Assembly (NCBI GenBank): GCA_035578155.1
Contig: JAPWDM010000014.1
Coordinates: 8,218,501-8,282,500, forward strand
From: Brachynemurus nebulosus
Lineage: Eukaryota; Arthropoda; Insecta; Neuroptera; Myrmeleontidae
Length of the DNA stretch: 64,000 nt
Direction: 5' to 3'
In this document: positions 1-32,649 of the stretch, in pieces
Layout: every line of letters starts with the position of its first letter
Position numbering within the stretch: the stretch's first letter is position 1
Notes under the pieces: generated by a model
The model's database searches: none
What the model saw: the letters and a program-made list of their open reading frames with translations, nothing else
What the model was told of the DNA's origin: nothing
Made by a program: the position numbers and the translations under genes

Positions 1-470
1 GATCAATTGTTTTTCCCATAATTTCCACGTTGTTCAAAACATCAGGATACCATAAATATTTCAACGGTATACAACAGAATTACTGTTTAATGACCATTTT
101 TCAATTCATTTCAAATTATGGCACGAACAGAGGTTTCCTCTTAACTTCTGTTCATTTGATAAATTAATACCTACTATTTTTTTCCTATTTTTTTTTTTTT
201 TCATACATATAAATCCAAATTTCATTTTCTTCTTAAGTACCTAAAACTTTTTAGTTATGGAACGATGCATGTCCTCAGAAATAGTTAGCAAGCAGTGAAA
301 TTAAAAAGTATTGGATTGTAACAATCTCTTTTTAAATTCCCAGGTTTATATTCTAATATATTACAACTCATTTCACCTTCTATATTGTTCAGGAGAGGTA
401 TAACTACAATGGTGCAGGATGGAATAGTCCCAGGGCGCATAACAAAAAAGGACGCGACAAGGAAATATAT
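1..470. other. AT-rich DNA, nothing recognised
   Basis: No open frame with protein-like content, RNA gene or clear repeat boundary was seen. Confidence 0.4.
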
Positions 471-474
471 GGTA

Positions 475-600
475 GAGCCGGATTTATATAAGGGGACTTG
501 AGGCACGTGCCTCGCCCCCCCCCCATAATACGGGATTCCACAAAATGAATAAAAATCTCAAAGTACAGGAATAGAATAGAAAGGATAAACGCTCTTTTTC
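475..600 (+). repeat. GCCGGATTTA-type dispersed repeat fragment
   Basis: Begins AGAGCCGGATTTATATAAGG and then shares wording (ACTTGAGGCACGTGCC, poly-C, AATAAAATCTCAAA) with sequence at 11988-12280 and 54142-54300. The terminus resembles hAT-type CAGGGCCGGATT ends. The far end was not resolved. Confidence 0.5.
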
Positions 601-1551
601 CCTTGTTTTGTGTTGTTTCTTTCTTTGCTCGTCACTGGCATTTTTCGGGGGAAATAGAAAATGTGAAAATTAAGTTAAGGTCTTTTTTCTTCGTTCGGCA
701 GCCACATTTTTGGAGATTTTTGGGACGTGAGCGCTTGAGTAAAAATCACTCCAGGGCGTAAGAGTTATAGTTTAGAAAGACAGCTACATATACTTTCTAA
801 ATCTTAACTTCGCACGATTTTTTGTAAAATAATAAAATTGTAATGTGTAATTATATAGATTGAATTAGAAAAGTAATGATATTGGTGACGTCTGTTACGA
901 CCATTGGACTAAAAAAAACTGGCGTAAAAATTTATTTTTATTAACTACAAAAAAAAAAAAATTACTTAGCAACTTATTTATAAAAATGTGTTTTTTCAAA
1001 GAAAGTATTTCAAATTTCTACGTAGTTATATCAAATATTAAATTTGATTTTCCTTGCCCGGCGATATATAAGTAAAAGGAGTTGAAATGAATTTTTCCAT
1101 TTTCCCAACAGACATACAAACACTATGTCACACACATAAATAAAACAAAAATGAAATACTTTCATTTCAGACGACACAAGTCAAATTGAGTGGAAGGGAT
1201 AATGTAAAATTCATACGTTGATTCCCGCCCGTAGGTACCTACACAATCATCTGTCTAAAATCGGTAGATTACCTACCGATACACAGAACACTATAGAAGC
1301 AGTGTAGATATAAAAATCTGTCGTTCGTAAGGTGCAATGTTGGACAATTTATACCGCTTCTGATTTAGTCTGTTACTGTTTGTGATAGGTAAGGCGACTA
1401 GACGCCCCGTTTCCAACGGGACAGTCCTGTTTTTCGGAGGCATGTCCAGTGTTCCGACCAAATTTCTCGGAACGCCCATTTGTCCAGTTTTAGCAATATT
1501 TGAACTTATACGCTATTTTATGAAAATTAAGTATTATTCATTATTAATTTG
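600..1551. other. AT-rich DNA, nothing firmly recognised
   Basis: A short GC-richer patch at 1380-1490 gives a minus-strand open frame but has no family resemblance I can name. Otherwise featureless. Confidence 0.35.
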
Positions 1552-1631
1552 AAAATAGTATATTGTGGAATAAGTGCGGGAAATTGTCGATTGCCCTCAT
1601 TCGATCCCGCACGAGTTGCACATACTATTTT
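1552..1631. repeat. Collapsed GC-core hairpin module (H1)
   Basis: Outer ends AAAATAGTATATTGTG and CACATACTATTTTTT, with GTGCGGGA facing CCCGCAC. It matches module H3 (23403-23541) in reverse orientation but has lost most of its core stem. The adjoining 1632-1860 is the inverse of 23170-23402. Confidence 0.65.
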
Positions 1632-1860
1632 TTATTACGAATTTCAAATACTTTTTTCTATTGTTATTACTATTTTTGACATTTTTATTACTTTTTAAAA
1701 TAATATTTTTGAGTGTTCGTCTTTTTTTTCAATTAATTATTGTTTAAATTACTTTGTTAGTGGTTTTTATAGAAATAATTATGAAATAATTATTAACTGA
1801 AAAATCAAGAGGCGGCTTTGCGTGTTTTGATTAAACTGTGCGTGTTTTATTGTCAGTTTA
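1632..1860 (-). repeat. Body sequence of hairpin-module element, inverse of 23170-23402
   Basis: Shares, reversed, TAATTTAAACAATAATTAAT and the CACGCAAAGCCGCCTCTTAA wording with the region left of module H3. This shows that the hairpin and its AT-rich neighbour move or duplicate together. Confidence 0.6.
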
Positions 1861-2280
1861 TTTATTGTCAATCTTTCAACACGCAAAAAAGTATGTGGGA
1901 AAAGTACAGTGGGAAAACAACTATTTTGCGTACAGAAATGTGTGCGCCAAGTTAGTACTTCTCCCGCATAAGTAATAAAAAAATTTTACCTGCCTCTAAA
2001 ATCCTTTTGTGTTTATATTTCAATTTCAATTTTTGTATTTACGTTCAATTTTGATAGGTAGCTTTTGTTAAAAGTAAACACCATGTAATTCTTTAAAGTA
2101 CATTTGATAAAAGTTAATTACATTGTTGTAATTTCCAACCTTAGGCTAAGAAGATGTCTAATTGTAGGTATTATTCACATTTTGATGATAAAATGAACTT
2201 GTTTATTATTCTGAATAAAATACTATCACTGGTGAAAGAGGTTTGGCTATGATTTCCTTGATAATTTCCTTTTGTTTTTC

Positions 2281-2377
2281 TATCTTCCTACTTCTAACAC
2301 AAATTATTCTATCCAAATTATTGTTTTATTATCGAAACAATAATTTGAATAGAATTTGTGTTAGACGTAGGAAGATA
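2281..2377. repeat. Hairpin-forming inverted repeat
   Basis: Arms of about 43 bases (2281-2326 and 2335-2377), outer ends TATCTTCCTAC / GTAGGAAGATA, one 3-base bulge and two mismatches, 8-base loop. No target duplication was found. Confidence 0.75.
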
Positions 2378-2469
2378 GTGGTGGTGGAATCATCCGCCAC
2401 CAAATTAATTTTATGGTAGAAAGAAAAATTAGGACTCTAAAAGACTAAACACCATTACTGACTTAAATT

Positions 2470-3470
2470 TTCAAAAATTTTCCGGGGGTTGACTCCCGGA
2501 CCCACTTCTACTCATGCGGGGTACCTCGTGGTAAGTTCGGCTGTCACCGCACCCGCCTCTACTCATGGGGGTACTCCCCCCCCCCGGTAAGGTCGGCTGT
2601 CCCCTTTTGACTCTTTACAAATCTGGTCACCTTAGTCATGGGGTTTGCGTCGTAAACAGTATCATTATTTTTTTAATCAACTTGTGAAATTTAAACAGAA
2701 AAAAATATGAAATGAGTCGTATTTAAGTGTAAAGATTCTATTGAACCAAAGAATTCTCAAAATAAAGGGATATCTTTCTTAAAGTAAATAAATTTACTTT
2801 TAATTGTTGGTTGTTAGTCACATAGGTCGGCCATGACAGTAAATACTGTATATATGCAAGATTCACAGTTATACGTATACTGTATTGCACTAACACATTC
2901 ACATGTTTGTGTAGATACAAATACTGTATTTTGTTGTATGTATGTTTGTTTGGTAGAGCTAGCGGTGTCCACGTCATTTGCTAGCGACAGCGGGCACGGT
3001 AGTTATGAAATAGGAAATTTAGATCTTGTATATCTATGCTACCCACAGATGAGACAGATCAAGCCTACATATAAAAAAGTGTAATCCAAAAGTAGCAATA
3101 AGTAGCAATTTACACCACTACTGATTTAGTCATGTTTTTTGAATCAACTCGTGAAACTTAAACAGAAAAAAATTTGTAGTGTGTCGTATTTGAGTGTAAA
3201 AATTCTATTGAATAAAAAATTTCTCAAAATAAAGAGATATCTTTCGTAAAATAAATAAATTTATTTTTCATTGTTGACTGGTGGTAACATACGGTAGCCA
3301 TCATAGTATATACTATATGTATGCGACTGCATACATCATCATCATCATATCATACTAACACATTGGTATATTCGTGTCCATACATCATGTGTTTTGGTAT
3401 CATGGGTGCTGTGTTACGTCACTCGCTGGTTACAGCGGGCACAGTTTGGTAGACATACTAGTTTGATCCC
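2470..3470. repeat. Diverged tandem duplications
   Basis: Around 2480-2600 a G/C-rich unit with CTACTCATG and GGCTGTC is repeated imperfectly with a poly-C run. From about 2640 a unit with AATCAACTTGTGAAAT, CTCAAAATAAAGGGATATC and CAGCGGGCAC recurs at about 3130 (period near 470). The open frame at 2833-3084 lies in the first copy and has no protein counterpart in the second. Confidence 0.6.
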
Positions 3471-4008
3471 TTGATCCTACCAATAGTACGTTTTTGGTAC
3501 TACATGTATAAACGTTATTCTGTCTACTTGTCATGTGTTTGTATGTCAGAGGAAAATTTCTTATATCGTATATTTTCTTATTTCCACCAATACTACTACT
3601 TACGAATGTACGAATGATATGGGTTATTTTCAAATATTAACAATAAATATTTCCCGAAGTATTTTCTTTGCCTTAGTGCGGTTAAAATGAAATGGATATG
3701 ACGTCCAAATTTTTTATTTATTTACCACAGTTGATCAAGTTATGTTATATAGATTGTAGACGATAGCACCGGGAATAATATTATTTTTAATATTGGTGTA
3801 GGTAGGTTCTATAATCAGTGATATACACGAATTTAATATTATTCAGCCATTATTTTGAAACATACCCTTTGCAGTTCGCATACTAGTTCGCTCCCGCGGC
3901 CAGATTTTAATCTTATTTTGAAAAAGGGTCGTAGGTTAGTTCGCTCCCGACTTGTTATCTACTGACAGGTAAAATGAAATACTTAAAAATATTCAAACTG
4001 AAAAATAT

Positions 4009-4430
4009 GCAGCCTTTCTTTAGTTACGGGCATGACATTTACACGCACACTTACACGCCTTCTCATAAGAAAAAAAATAAAAGTTATTTTTTTCTTATAA
4101 ATTTTCAATACTAAGCAGATAGACAAATCTGTACACAATATTTGTACTGAATAGAAAATATATAACATTATTAGTTTTAATGCTAGAGATATGTTACGGA
4201 TGCGACAAAAAGGTACTTTTTGTCACGTCCGTAACACAAACTCTATTAGCCCTAGCGTTAAAACTAATAATGTTATGTGTTTTATATTCAGTACAAATAT
4301 TGTGTACACATTTGTTTATCTTCTTAGTATTGAAAATTTATAAGAAAGAAACAACTTCTATGTTTTATTCTTATGAGAAGGAGTGTAAAGTGCGAGAAAA
4401 TGTCATGTCCGTAACAAAAGAATGGCTGTA
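4009..4430. repeat. Fold-back element with about 200-base arms
   Basis: The left arm (about 4009-4205) is mirrored by 4210-4430 around a centre near 4207. Outer arms carry CAGCC and GTTACGG.CATGACATTTA. Open frames on both strands here are mirror images of the same arm and are not genes. Confidence 0.75.
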
Positions 4431-4439
4431 TTATGAATA

Positions 4440-5410
4440 TGATATGATTTGGTTTTTGAAACAAGTTTATAAATAATTATATGGGCAATTGAAATAAAAA
4501 AATATCTTGCAGCTAATTATATTAATATATATTGAGAATATATACAAAAAAATTCATTGATCAGAAATCGCCCTGTCACAGTAATATAGCAAAATTCTCT
4601 ATTTGGCAGTTATTTTAATTTTAAAGCTTTAATTTTTCTCACAAACACAGTTTGTACAACGGTTCAAAAACCCATCTTACATAATTCTTTCCGCCCTTTC
4701 ACATAATGCAGAAAAAAGCTTTAGAACTGTAGCAAATTTTGATACAACAACTCATATTATTTTAAGAAAATGCCCAAAATACCATCTCTGGGTATCGAAC
4801 GTGTCCAAAATATATTGACTTTTGAGACTAAACTTGAAGAATATGTAAGAACAAAACTGACTGTTTTAAATTTCTAGACTTCTAGAATATTGTCTAGAAT
4901 AATAGTTTTTCTTGTAAATTATTTGAAAGGAAAGAATGATTCGTTTTATATTTTTTATTTTTTTTTTTCTCCATCTAGATACGAGGGAAAACTAGAAGGA
5001 ACTTTTGGAAGCTGTAATAAAAAGAAATCGTTTTTGTTCTGTTTGATCTCATGTAGGTACCTAACAATAATACCATGAAAATTTCTGCCAAATAAATTGT
5101 AATCAATTTGATGACGCTCAGCTAAAACGGCATATTAATATCAATATGACGCAATATCAAACTCAAATCCACTGAATTATAATAATAAACAATATTACCT
5201 GAAGAACTTCATATTACATTTTCCGAATACAAAAGAGATTTCTTCTCTTATCTAATTCTACATGTAGTATTGACGTTACCTACGCCATTTACCGAATGAA
5301 ATCTTATAAAATGACTAGGTACGTAAATAATATTATATACATTATATAAAAACGTAAAAACCACTAAACAACAAGCATGAATTGGAATAAAAACGTTGAT
5401 AAAATGTTGA
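4440..5410. other. AT-rich DNA, nothing recognised
   Basis: Only a weak echo of the R-type repeat near 4765-4850 (GGGTATCGAACGTGTCC). No gene seen. Confidence 0.35.
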
Positions 5411-5757
5411 AGAAAACTTACCCATATTTTTCATCACATACAGTGGCGAGCATAAATTTTTATTCACTATGTAGTTTTGTCTAGAGGATACAGGAATTTA
5501 TCGGAACACTACTTGTATAAAATTTTACTATTTTGACAATTTTTTGAACGACGTTTTTGAAAAATGATTCCAATCAGTGCTATTTTAGAAAACTTACCCA
5601 TATTTTTCATCACATACAGTGGCGAGCATAAATTTTTATTCACTATGTAGTTTTGTCTAGAGGATACAGGAATTTATCGGAACACTACTTGTATAAAATT
5701 TTACTATTTTGACAATTTTTTGAACGACGTTTTTGAAAAATGATTCCAATCAGTGAT
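5411..5757 (+). repeat. Tandem duplication, 176-base unit, two copies
   Basis: GAAAACTTACCCATATTTTT at 5412 recurs at 5588 with nearly identical following sequence to ATGATTCCAATCAGTG. The near-identity suggests a recent duplication. No open frame. Confidence 0.9.
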
Positions 5758-5759
5758 AT

Positions 5760-6460
5760 TTCAGTGCAAATTTTTAGAAATTTTTTTTTTAATTTTCGGT
5801 ACAAAGTTGTGACTTGTAGCGGGTCACCTGTAGAGGTCAAAGTAGCATAATAAGTACGAAAAATAATAATAAAATAATAACTTCTAAATATTGTAAATCA
5901 ATTTAAAAAAAAAATTAAAATTTAACTTTTTTTAGTGATTAACTCTATGATCAGCCTCTTATACCTACTTTGACTGGTTGTCGTACTCTAATCAAACATA
6001 ACTGGGGATATTAACCCAAATATATTCAATCCAAGAAAATGAACAATTTGTTTTCTTTATTATAAGAAAAATGATGCGAATTTTTTTTCTTAGTTACAAA
6101 ACACCTGTTGCTATTTAAGAATGTGAGTAAATGACAACAAAGAGAGCATCCATTATTTACGAAGTCCCATTTTGAAATTTATTGAACCCCTCCCGCTCCC
6201 ATCTAGACAACAAGTGGCTTTTTCCTTAACCCCCCCCCCCCCCCCTTCACCATAGTGGAATTTTTTTATTAAGTCCAGAAGATATTCAATTGACATAATA
6301 TCCTTGTAATTATAAAATATGAAAATTAAAACATTTTTTTCTAGTTTAACAAAATATTTCCTCATAACACACGTCTCTTTACGTCTCCGTAAAAAATTTA
6401 ATGTTGAAACTGTGATTAAATGATAACATAATTCGTTAGAGATAGTTCCGTAATATTTCA
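5760..6460. other. AT-rich DNA with a poly-C run
   Basis: Holds a C homopolymer near 6228-6245 and no coding signal. Confidence 0.35.
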
Positions 6461-6720
6461 AAACTGGCCGTACCCGCCACGTCGTTCGTGCAAAGCATTG
6501 TTATAAACTCAGTAATAAGTTATCATCACACCAAGTTTCATTAAAATCCGTTCAATAGTTTTTGCGTGATGCGTGAACAGACAGACAGACAGACAGAAAT
6601 TTTAAAAATCGCTGTTTTGATATCTACATCGATAACTATTTGCGGTACCAGTGCAATTTTCAAAAAAATATTCCATGTACAGAAATGATCTTGTTACAGT
6701 TTTATTATATGTAGGTGTAG
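6461..6720 (+). repeat. SINE-like dispersed repeat with (CAGA)n
   Basis: GTACCCGCCACGTCGTTCG head, then CATTAAAATCCGTTCAATAG, TTTTGCGTGATGCGTGAACA, (CAGA)n, and a tail shared with 15721-15835 (ATCTACATCGATAACTAT and so on). The CAGA-rich part is typical of RTE-derived insect SINEs; the class is an inference. Confidence 0.6.
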
Positions 6721-7670
6721 AATATCATAAACACATCAAAAGCAATTCATGATTATTCATGACTTTTTATAGTATTTAAATTCATGTTTGTTTTAATTGT
6801 TTCAAATGAAATTATGTAGTTTGGCTTCCCATCCCCTCCCAGGTAATTCAGCGTAGCTTTTTACGTAACGCCTCCCTCCCCCAACTAGGCTACGTAGTTT
6901 ATGGACGCTCCCAAATGAACATTTTTCCGCAAATTTTAAGAACAAAAATTAATTTTTTTATCACAATTTTCAGGATTTTTTGTAAAAGTACAGAAATATA
7001 TATGTGTATACATATGCATAATGCATAAATATGGGTATTTTAAAATAGTTTCTCAAAATTAGTCAAATATCCCATTTTAAGTTTTTATTAACAGGTGTAC
7101 GAGAACTCATGCCCATTACTGTACACCTACCTATTCAATTTCCACAAGTATATTTATCTAATGTTGGTAAGCTTTTAGTTGAATGTACTCACCCGAAACT
7201 ATTTAATACCGTCCTGATTAGCTATTACGTTCGGGTAAAACCCGAACACCTAGATAGATATAATAGAAAGATGATTGAATAAAAAAAAAAACTGTCTCAC
7301 AATAATTCACATGGCCTCAATAAAAATATAATAGTTGGGCCGAAAAAAATCAGGTTAATGGAAATTCGTCGTAATAAAATTTTATCTCTAACATTCACTT
7401 AATAAAATGTCACCTCCGAAAGCGCGTTTTGATATTTTTTTTTTCTTTTGATGGAGGGCAAAAGTGTAGTTGGTATTGATTTCGCACCGGGATGCCGTTT
7501 ATGTGCCGGTCATATTACAGCACTGAACTTATTTTTGTGGATAATTTTAAAGGAAATTTTTATTTGGAATTTTAACATGGATATGTTTTTGGGCTCAAGT
7601 GCAGTTGAAAAAATTCGTAATCTTAAAATTAGTATAAAAAAATTTGTATAGAGGCGCCAGTGTTTTTCAA
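6720..7670. other. AT-rich DNA, nothing recognised
   Basis: The plus-strand open frame at 7448-7651 has no recognisable domain and no splice context; I do not call it. Confidence 0.3.
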
Positions 7671-7712
7671 CCTGTGGGTCGCGAAGCCTTTTTAAGAGGG
7701 TCGCAGTTACCT
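7670..7712 (+). mobile_element. Possible hAT-type terminal fragment
   Basis: CAGTGTTTTTCAACCTGTGG followed by GTCGCGAAGCC matches the usual hAT (Charlie-like) end wording. The opposite end and target duplication were not located. Confidence 0.45.
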
Positions 7713-7719
7713 TAAAAAT

Positions 7720-9497
7720 AAAACCACTCTAGTTCAATAGATAATATTTAATAATATAGAAATAGTCTTTTACAATATAAGTTCGATAAGCTGCTTTTTC
7801 GAGATCAGTAAATGCACTTAACGCATCGTGTATTGTATAATATTCTGCACGACAGATTTAAAATAATTAAAGAATAAAAATATGTTAAATAAAAAATAAA
7901 ATTCGGATAATATAGTTGAAATTTATATTTCTATGTTGTCATAGAATGCGATGAATAAATATTATAAATATTCATAATAGCTAATACGAATCTTTGTAGT
8001 GACAACTGACAACTATATTTGTAAATAAAAAATTAAGTGTCAATATTTCATTGGCATGAATATTCTTTTTGAATTTTCTATTAAAAAAATTGAGGAAAAT
8101 AGTTTGTTAAACTATAATATTAGTGAGAATAATAAAATTGATGAAGCATTTTATTTTTGGCTGCAAATTTATTCTCGTAAAATGAAAGGAAGATTATGAA
8201 AACCACAGAAAATTTTAATGATTGAACGACCTTTTGGAATATGAATAAAATATGAAGACTAATGCCAACAATAATAATAATGTGCAAACTAGTGAAAATT
8301 TTCATATTAAGGGATTTATTTTCCTAATTGTTCAAATTGTACTTTTAATTTCAATATAATTAAATAATTACAATCATTTTTGAGCTAATTTCACTTACCA
8401 CACTCCTAGTCACTTACGACCAGTGATATACACTTACGACGCATCTATTCCACTTACCGTACTGTTATTTTTTGGTTTCCATGGATATAAACAAACGTTC
8501 GGGAAATGTAACTTACCAGCATTATCAACAACATCGGCAAATGCATGAAACTACACGATCGTGCAAAAAGATTAATTAAAGCTAACATTAATGTGATAGT
8601 TTCATACTTTCGCGTGATAAAGTTTGAAAACTGCGGCTTATTTTCAATAATAGTAAATTCGAATTTTAAATAATTGTCGTCATATAGACACTTTTTCTTT
8701 GGTTTTGTTTCATTACTCTCATTGGAACTTGAAGTTGACGGGTTGTGCATATGTTTCCAGAAACTTTCAATCCATTTTCAGTAACTACAATGAACACACA
8801 ATCTTGAATATTCGCATAAGTATACGCGAGTTCACAATTCAAAGAATTCAAATGGATTACTCTCGGAAGTCTACTATAAGTCGCCAGCTTCGATGTCAAT
8901 ATAAAAATATGCTTGTTTCAAGTCCTTTATTAAGTATTTAATCGATACCTAGCTATTATCAATGATACCTATCATAGACTATTGATAATAAAGATTAAAA
9001 ATTGTCTGATATTATTAAACAAATCCAAAAAATGGAACAAAATTAGAGGGACCTAGATTTCTGTCTCTTTATTTCTTTGTTATTTTCGTACAACAGAGTA
9101 CAACAGAGACTATAGTAACCGGAAGTTGTACATCAAATTTTTCTCCATTTGTTCATAATATCAGATGATTTTTAGTTAATCTGGTCTTTATCTTACTTAT
9201 TCTTAATTTATTTAGGTTCTTGTAGGGTAATTAGAAAAATGAAAAAATCTTTTCACGATAGTACTTAAAAGAAAAGGAAAAAGAAACTGATAGTTTAGTT
9301 AATTTAGTGCTTATTTGCTGCATTTGAAAAGAAATAGTCAAATTTGAACGTGTTAATTTTGTCCAGCTACTGTATCGCCACATTTATTTGAAAATTTTTA
9401 CAGACTGCCGTTTTGATCGCAATATTTTGGAATTTACTCAGAGCGAACACAAACTACAGGAATCTTACATTTAACAACGCAAAGTAAAACCAATCTA
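7720..9497. other. Intergenic AT-rich DNA downstream of the phosphatase gene
   Basis: Opposed open frames at 8454-8941 are strand shadows of one another without recognisable content. Nothing else supported. Confidence 0.35.
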
Positions 9498-9503
9498 TTT
9501 ATT
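9498..9503 (-). promoter_or_regulatory. Likely polyadenylation signal of the phosphatase gene
   Basis: A canonical AATAAA on the minus strand about 40 bases past the stop codon. It would give a very short 3' untranslated region. Alternatives further on cannot be excluded in such AT-rich DNA. Confidence 0.45.
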
Positions 9504-9542
9504 TAAAAAAATTAAAAAAAAAATATTAAAATATAAAATCAA

Positions 9543-29997
<20,455 letters not shown>

Positions 29998-29999
29998 AA

Positions 30000-31180
30000 T
30001 GTTTTAGGAGTTATGGATTAATTTACATAATTATTAGAAACTATTAAAACAGTTTTAAATTAATCTTATGTGATTAATAAAATTAATGAAAGTTTATTTG
30101 AACGATGCACGCATAACATTATACTTAAGTGGTTTCTTATCATTACTTTAATCATTAGGCAAAGTTCACGAGATTATGGAATGTAGATAATTAAAATTTT
30201 TTCTCTTTCCTTATAGTAATTAGAGAATAGATATTTATGTTTTATTCTTATTATTATTAATTAGGAAAGTCTAAATTTTGTCAGTTTTGATTCATGGCGG
30301 TATTTATGAAAAATTTTTAATTTCATTACTAGCTACAGAGCGTCCCAGAAAGTTGGCTGTGTGCCTATAAAAAATCTTTCCGATAGGTGGTGGTTCCGGA
30401 ATATTTTTTTTTCAGTTTTGGACTATCGTCTTAACAAAACAAATATATTGTATGAATATGATCTCGAAATATCAAGTCGTACAAAACTTACAAAATCACT
30501 AACAGACGCACCAACGATTATATATAAAGACTAGAGACAGAATAATAGTTTAACTCGCCAATTCCCAAACCGCAATCTATCGACAAAATATCCTTATTTT
30601 GTGCTAGTTTTTATCTTTAAGTACTCAACATATAAAAAATAAATAATTGAAAAAAATATACCCTTTAGTTTTTTTTAAATGGCGTGTCAATTATTTGTCA
30701 GTATTTGTCAGTCAATTATTGGCGTGTCAGTATTTGTAATATGAACTGATAAAACGGTATGAAATTACCGACAAAAAATCACTTTCATTATAAGCTTGAT
30801 TCTTAAATAATAATTTGTTATAACAATAATAACAGTACCTATTCCTTAGACATTTTTATAACAGCGAAAATACCACAAAATACACTCACACGCAATAAAA
30901 CAGCAAATCGTTTGAAACAATAGAATTAATTTGACCGTTAACATAACTTCAGTGTTGCCAAATTAAAACCATGAATACTGCTCTAAGTATTAACATTGTA
31001 GTAGTGAAACATTTATTTTTAAAATTTGTTATATTGTCTGTAAAAAAAAATCACAAATCACTGTCACCTAGTCACAAGATTTATTAAATAAGATATTATT
31101 TATTTTAATGCCCATAGTAACATATTTTTATATATTTCTAACTTCAAAAATGACAAATTTCCATACAAATTTTCATCCGC
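30000..31180. other. Upstream flank of the phosphatase gene
   Basis: AT-rich. ACAGAGCGTCCCAGAAAGTT near 30337 resembles a mariner-like MITE end without a visible partner. No promoter box assigned. Confidence 0.35.
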
Positions 31181-31345
31181 AATTTAACCTATTTAGGGTA
31201 TGAATTTTCAAAAATTCTTTCTTAGTGCTCACCTACGTTACATAGGGAATTCCTGTGCAAAATTTCATCTTTCTAAAAATCTAAACCCAGTGGTTTGGGC
31301 TGTGCGTGGTCAGTCAGTCAGTCAGTGTTAGAGATTTATTAAGTA
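31180..31345 (+). repeat. Dispersed repeat tail with (CAGT)n
   Basis: CCTGTGCAAAATTTCATCTT ... CAGTGGTTTGGGCTGTGCGT followed by four CAGT units. Typical 3'-tail wording of insect SINE/RTE repeats; class inferred. Confidence 0.55.
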
Positions 31346-31349
31346 GATT

Positions 31350-32255
31350 TCTCAGAAAATATTATTTTTACTAAAAGTTGATGTTTGCTCTCAAACTAAA
31401 ATACTAAGAGAATTTTCCCTGTTGTCCGAAACGACACTGAATCATGGATAGGTTTTATAGTTCAGTACACATGCACCCAAAAACAAACATTAACCATTTA
31501 TGTGGAAGTTGTTTTCTTTTATTGTAAATTTCATCTTAGTCGTCGATAAAGTATAGTATGCAATTCGATTGTAAGGCATAGTACACACTCGTTCGGTTCT
31601 TGAGTAACTTGTAATAATGCAACTTATAACCTCGTTCACGAAATATATTATTATTTCGTTCTGTGCCCCAATTAAAGTTCTAAATTTAATGCAAACAAGC
31701 TGAACGTGCCAATCCGTACATATATATTACCAATTGATTACACAGATTATCTCGATGGGACTACATACTACAATACATTGCTCGAAGCCGTGCAGCATCA
31801 AAATCAAATTATTAAGTGCTATTTAATCGAATCGGCAATCAATTTAGGTTAAAGTCATCAACAGAAATTTCATAACATATACAGAGGAGGCCTATCGATA
31901 GATAACAACAATAACAAACAAACCAATATTAACTCATATGAGCAGCCGTGAAGGGGTGTAGAGGCGTTGAACAACAAGGGGATACATGTGCATACTCGTA
32001 TGTGTCGGTTACCGAAAATTGACATTAACAGATTATATTTCATAATTACTAGTGTTAGCTGATGTGTATATTTGTGGTAAATAGTTAGGTATAACGCTAC
32101 AGTCGAGCGGCGTACTTGAAGTCTAGCTAAACAGCGTTTCCTGCCTTTTTTTCAGTCACGGCCGGTAAAATCTTGGGTACTTTTGTACACCCCGGTCATA
32201 TATAGGATGGCAAATTATGACGATTATCAGTTTTCTAAATTACATTTATATTTAA
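31350..32255. other. AT-rich DNA, nothing recognised
   Basis: No gene or bounded repeat. Confidence 0.4.
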
Positions 32256-32259
32256 TATG

Positions 32260-32645
32260 AAAATTTGGCCGACCATGTAATTCATATAAATATCGTCACT
32301 TTCTTAAGCATTAGAGAAATGTTTAAAAGCCATTATTTAATTTTTTAAATAGAATTATTGTATACTGGAATCATTTCCGTTATTGAAATGTCGCTTTTTG
32401 ACCACTTGGTCCACAATGTAATTGGAATAACATTTGATTGTGTACTACGAAATGTCGCTTTCCGACCACTTCGTCTACCACTTAATTCAGATAAATATCG
32501 ACAGTTTCTTAAACATTAGAAAAATATTTAAATACCATTCTTTAATTCTAAATAAAACTATTACATCTTGGAATTATTTCCGCCATTAGTTGGAGTAACA
32601 TTTGATTGTGTAATATGAAATGTCGCTTTCCGACCAAGTTAGCCC
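32260..32645 (+). repeat. Diverged tandem repeat, unit about 170-195 bp
   Basis: The CGACCA...ATAAATATCG phrase occurs at about 32269 and 32463, and CGACCAAG at 32634 starts a third partial unit. AACATTTGATTGTGTA and GAAATGTCGCTTTCCGACCA recur. Confidence 0.7.
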
Positions 32646-32649
32646 TACT

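Noticed and set aside
1291..1479. Minus-strand open frame MGVPRNLVGTLDMPPKNRTV...
   Set aside because: GC-richer patch with repeated wording; no recognisable domain or splice context.
2833..3084. 83-codon plus-strand frame
   Set aside because: It lies in a tandem repeat unit whose second copy does not keep the frame.
7448..7651. Plus-strand open frame with FAPGCRLCAGH
   Set aside because: No domain, the C-terminal half is low-complexity, no flanking exons.
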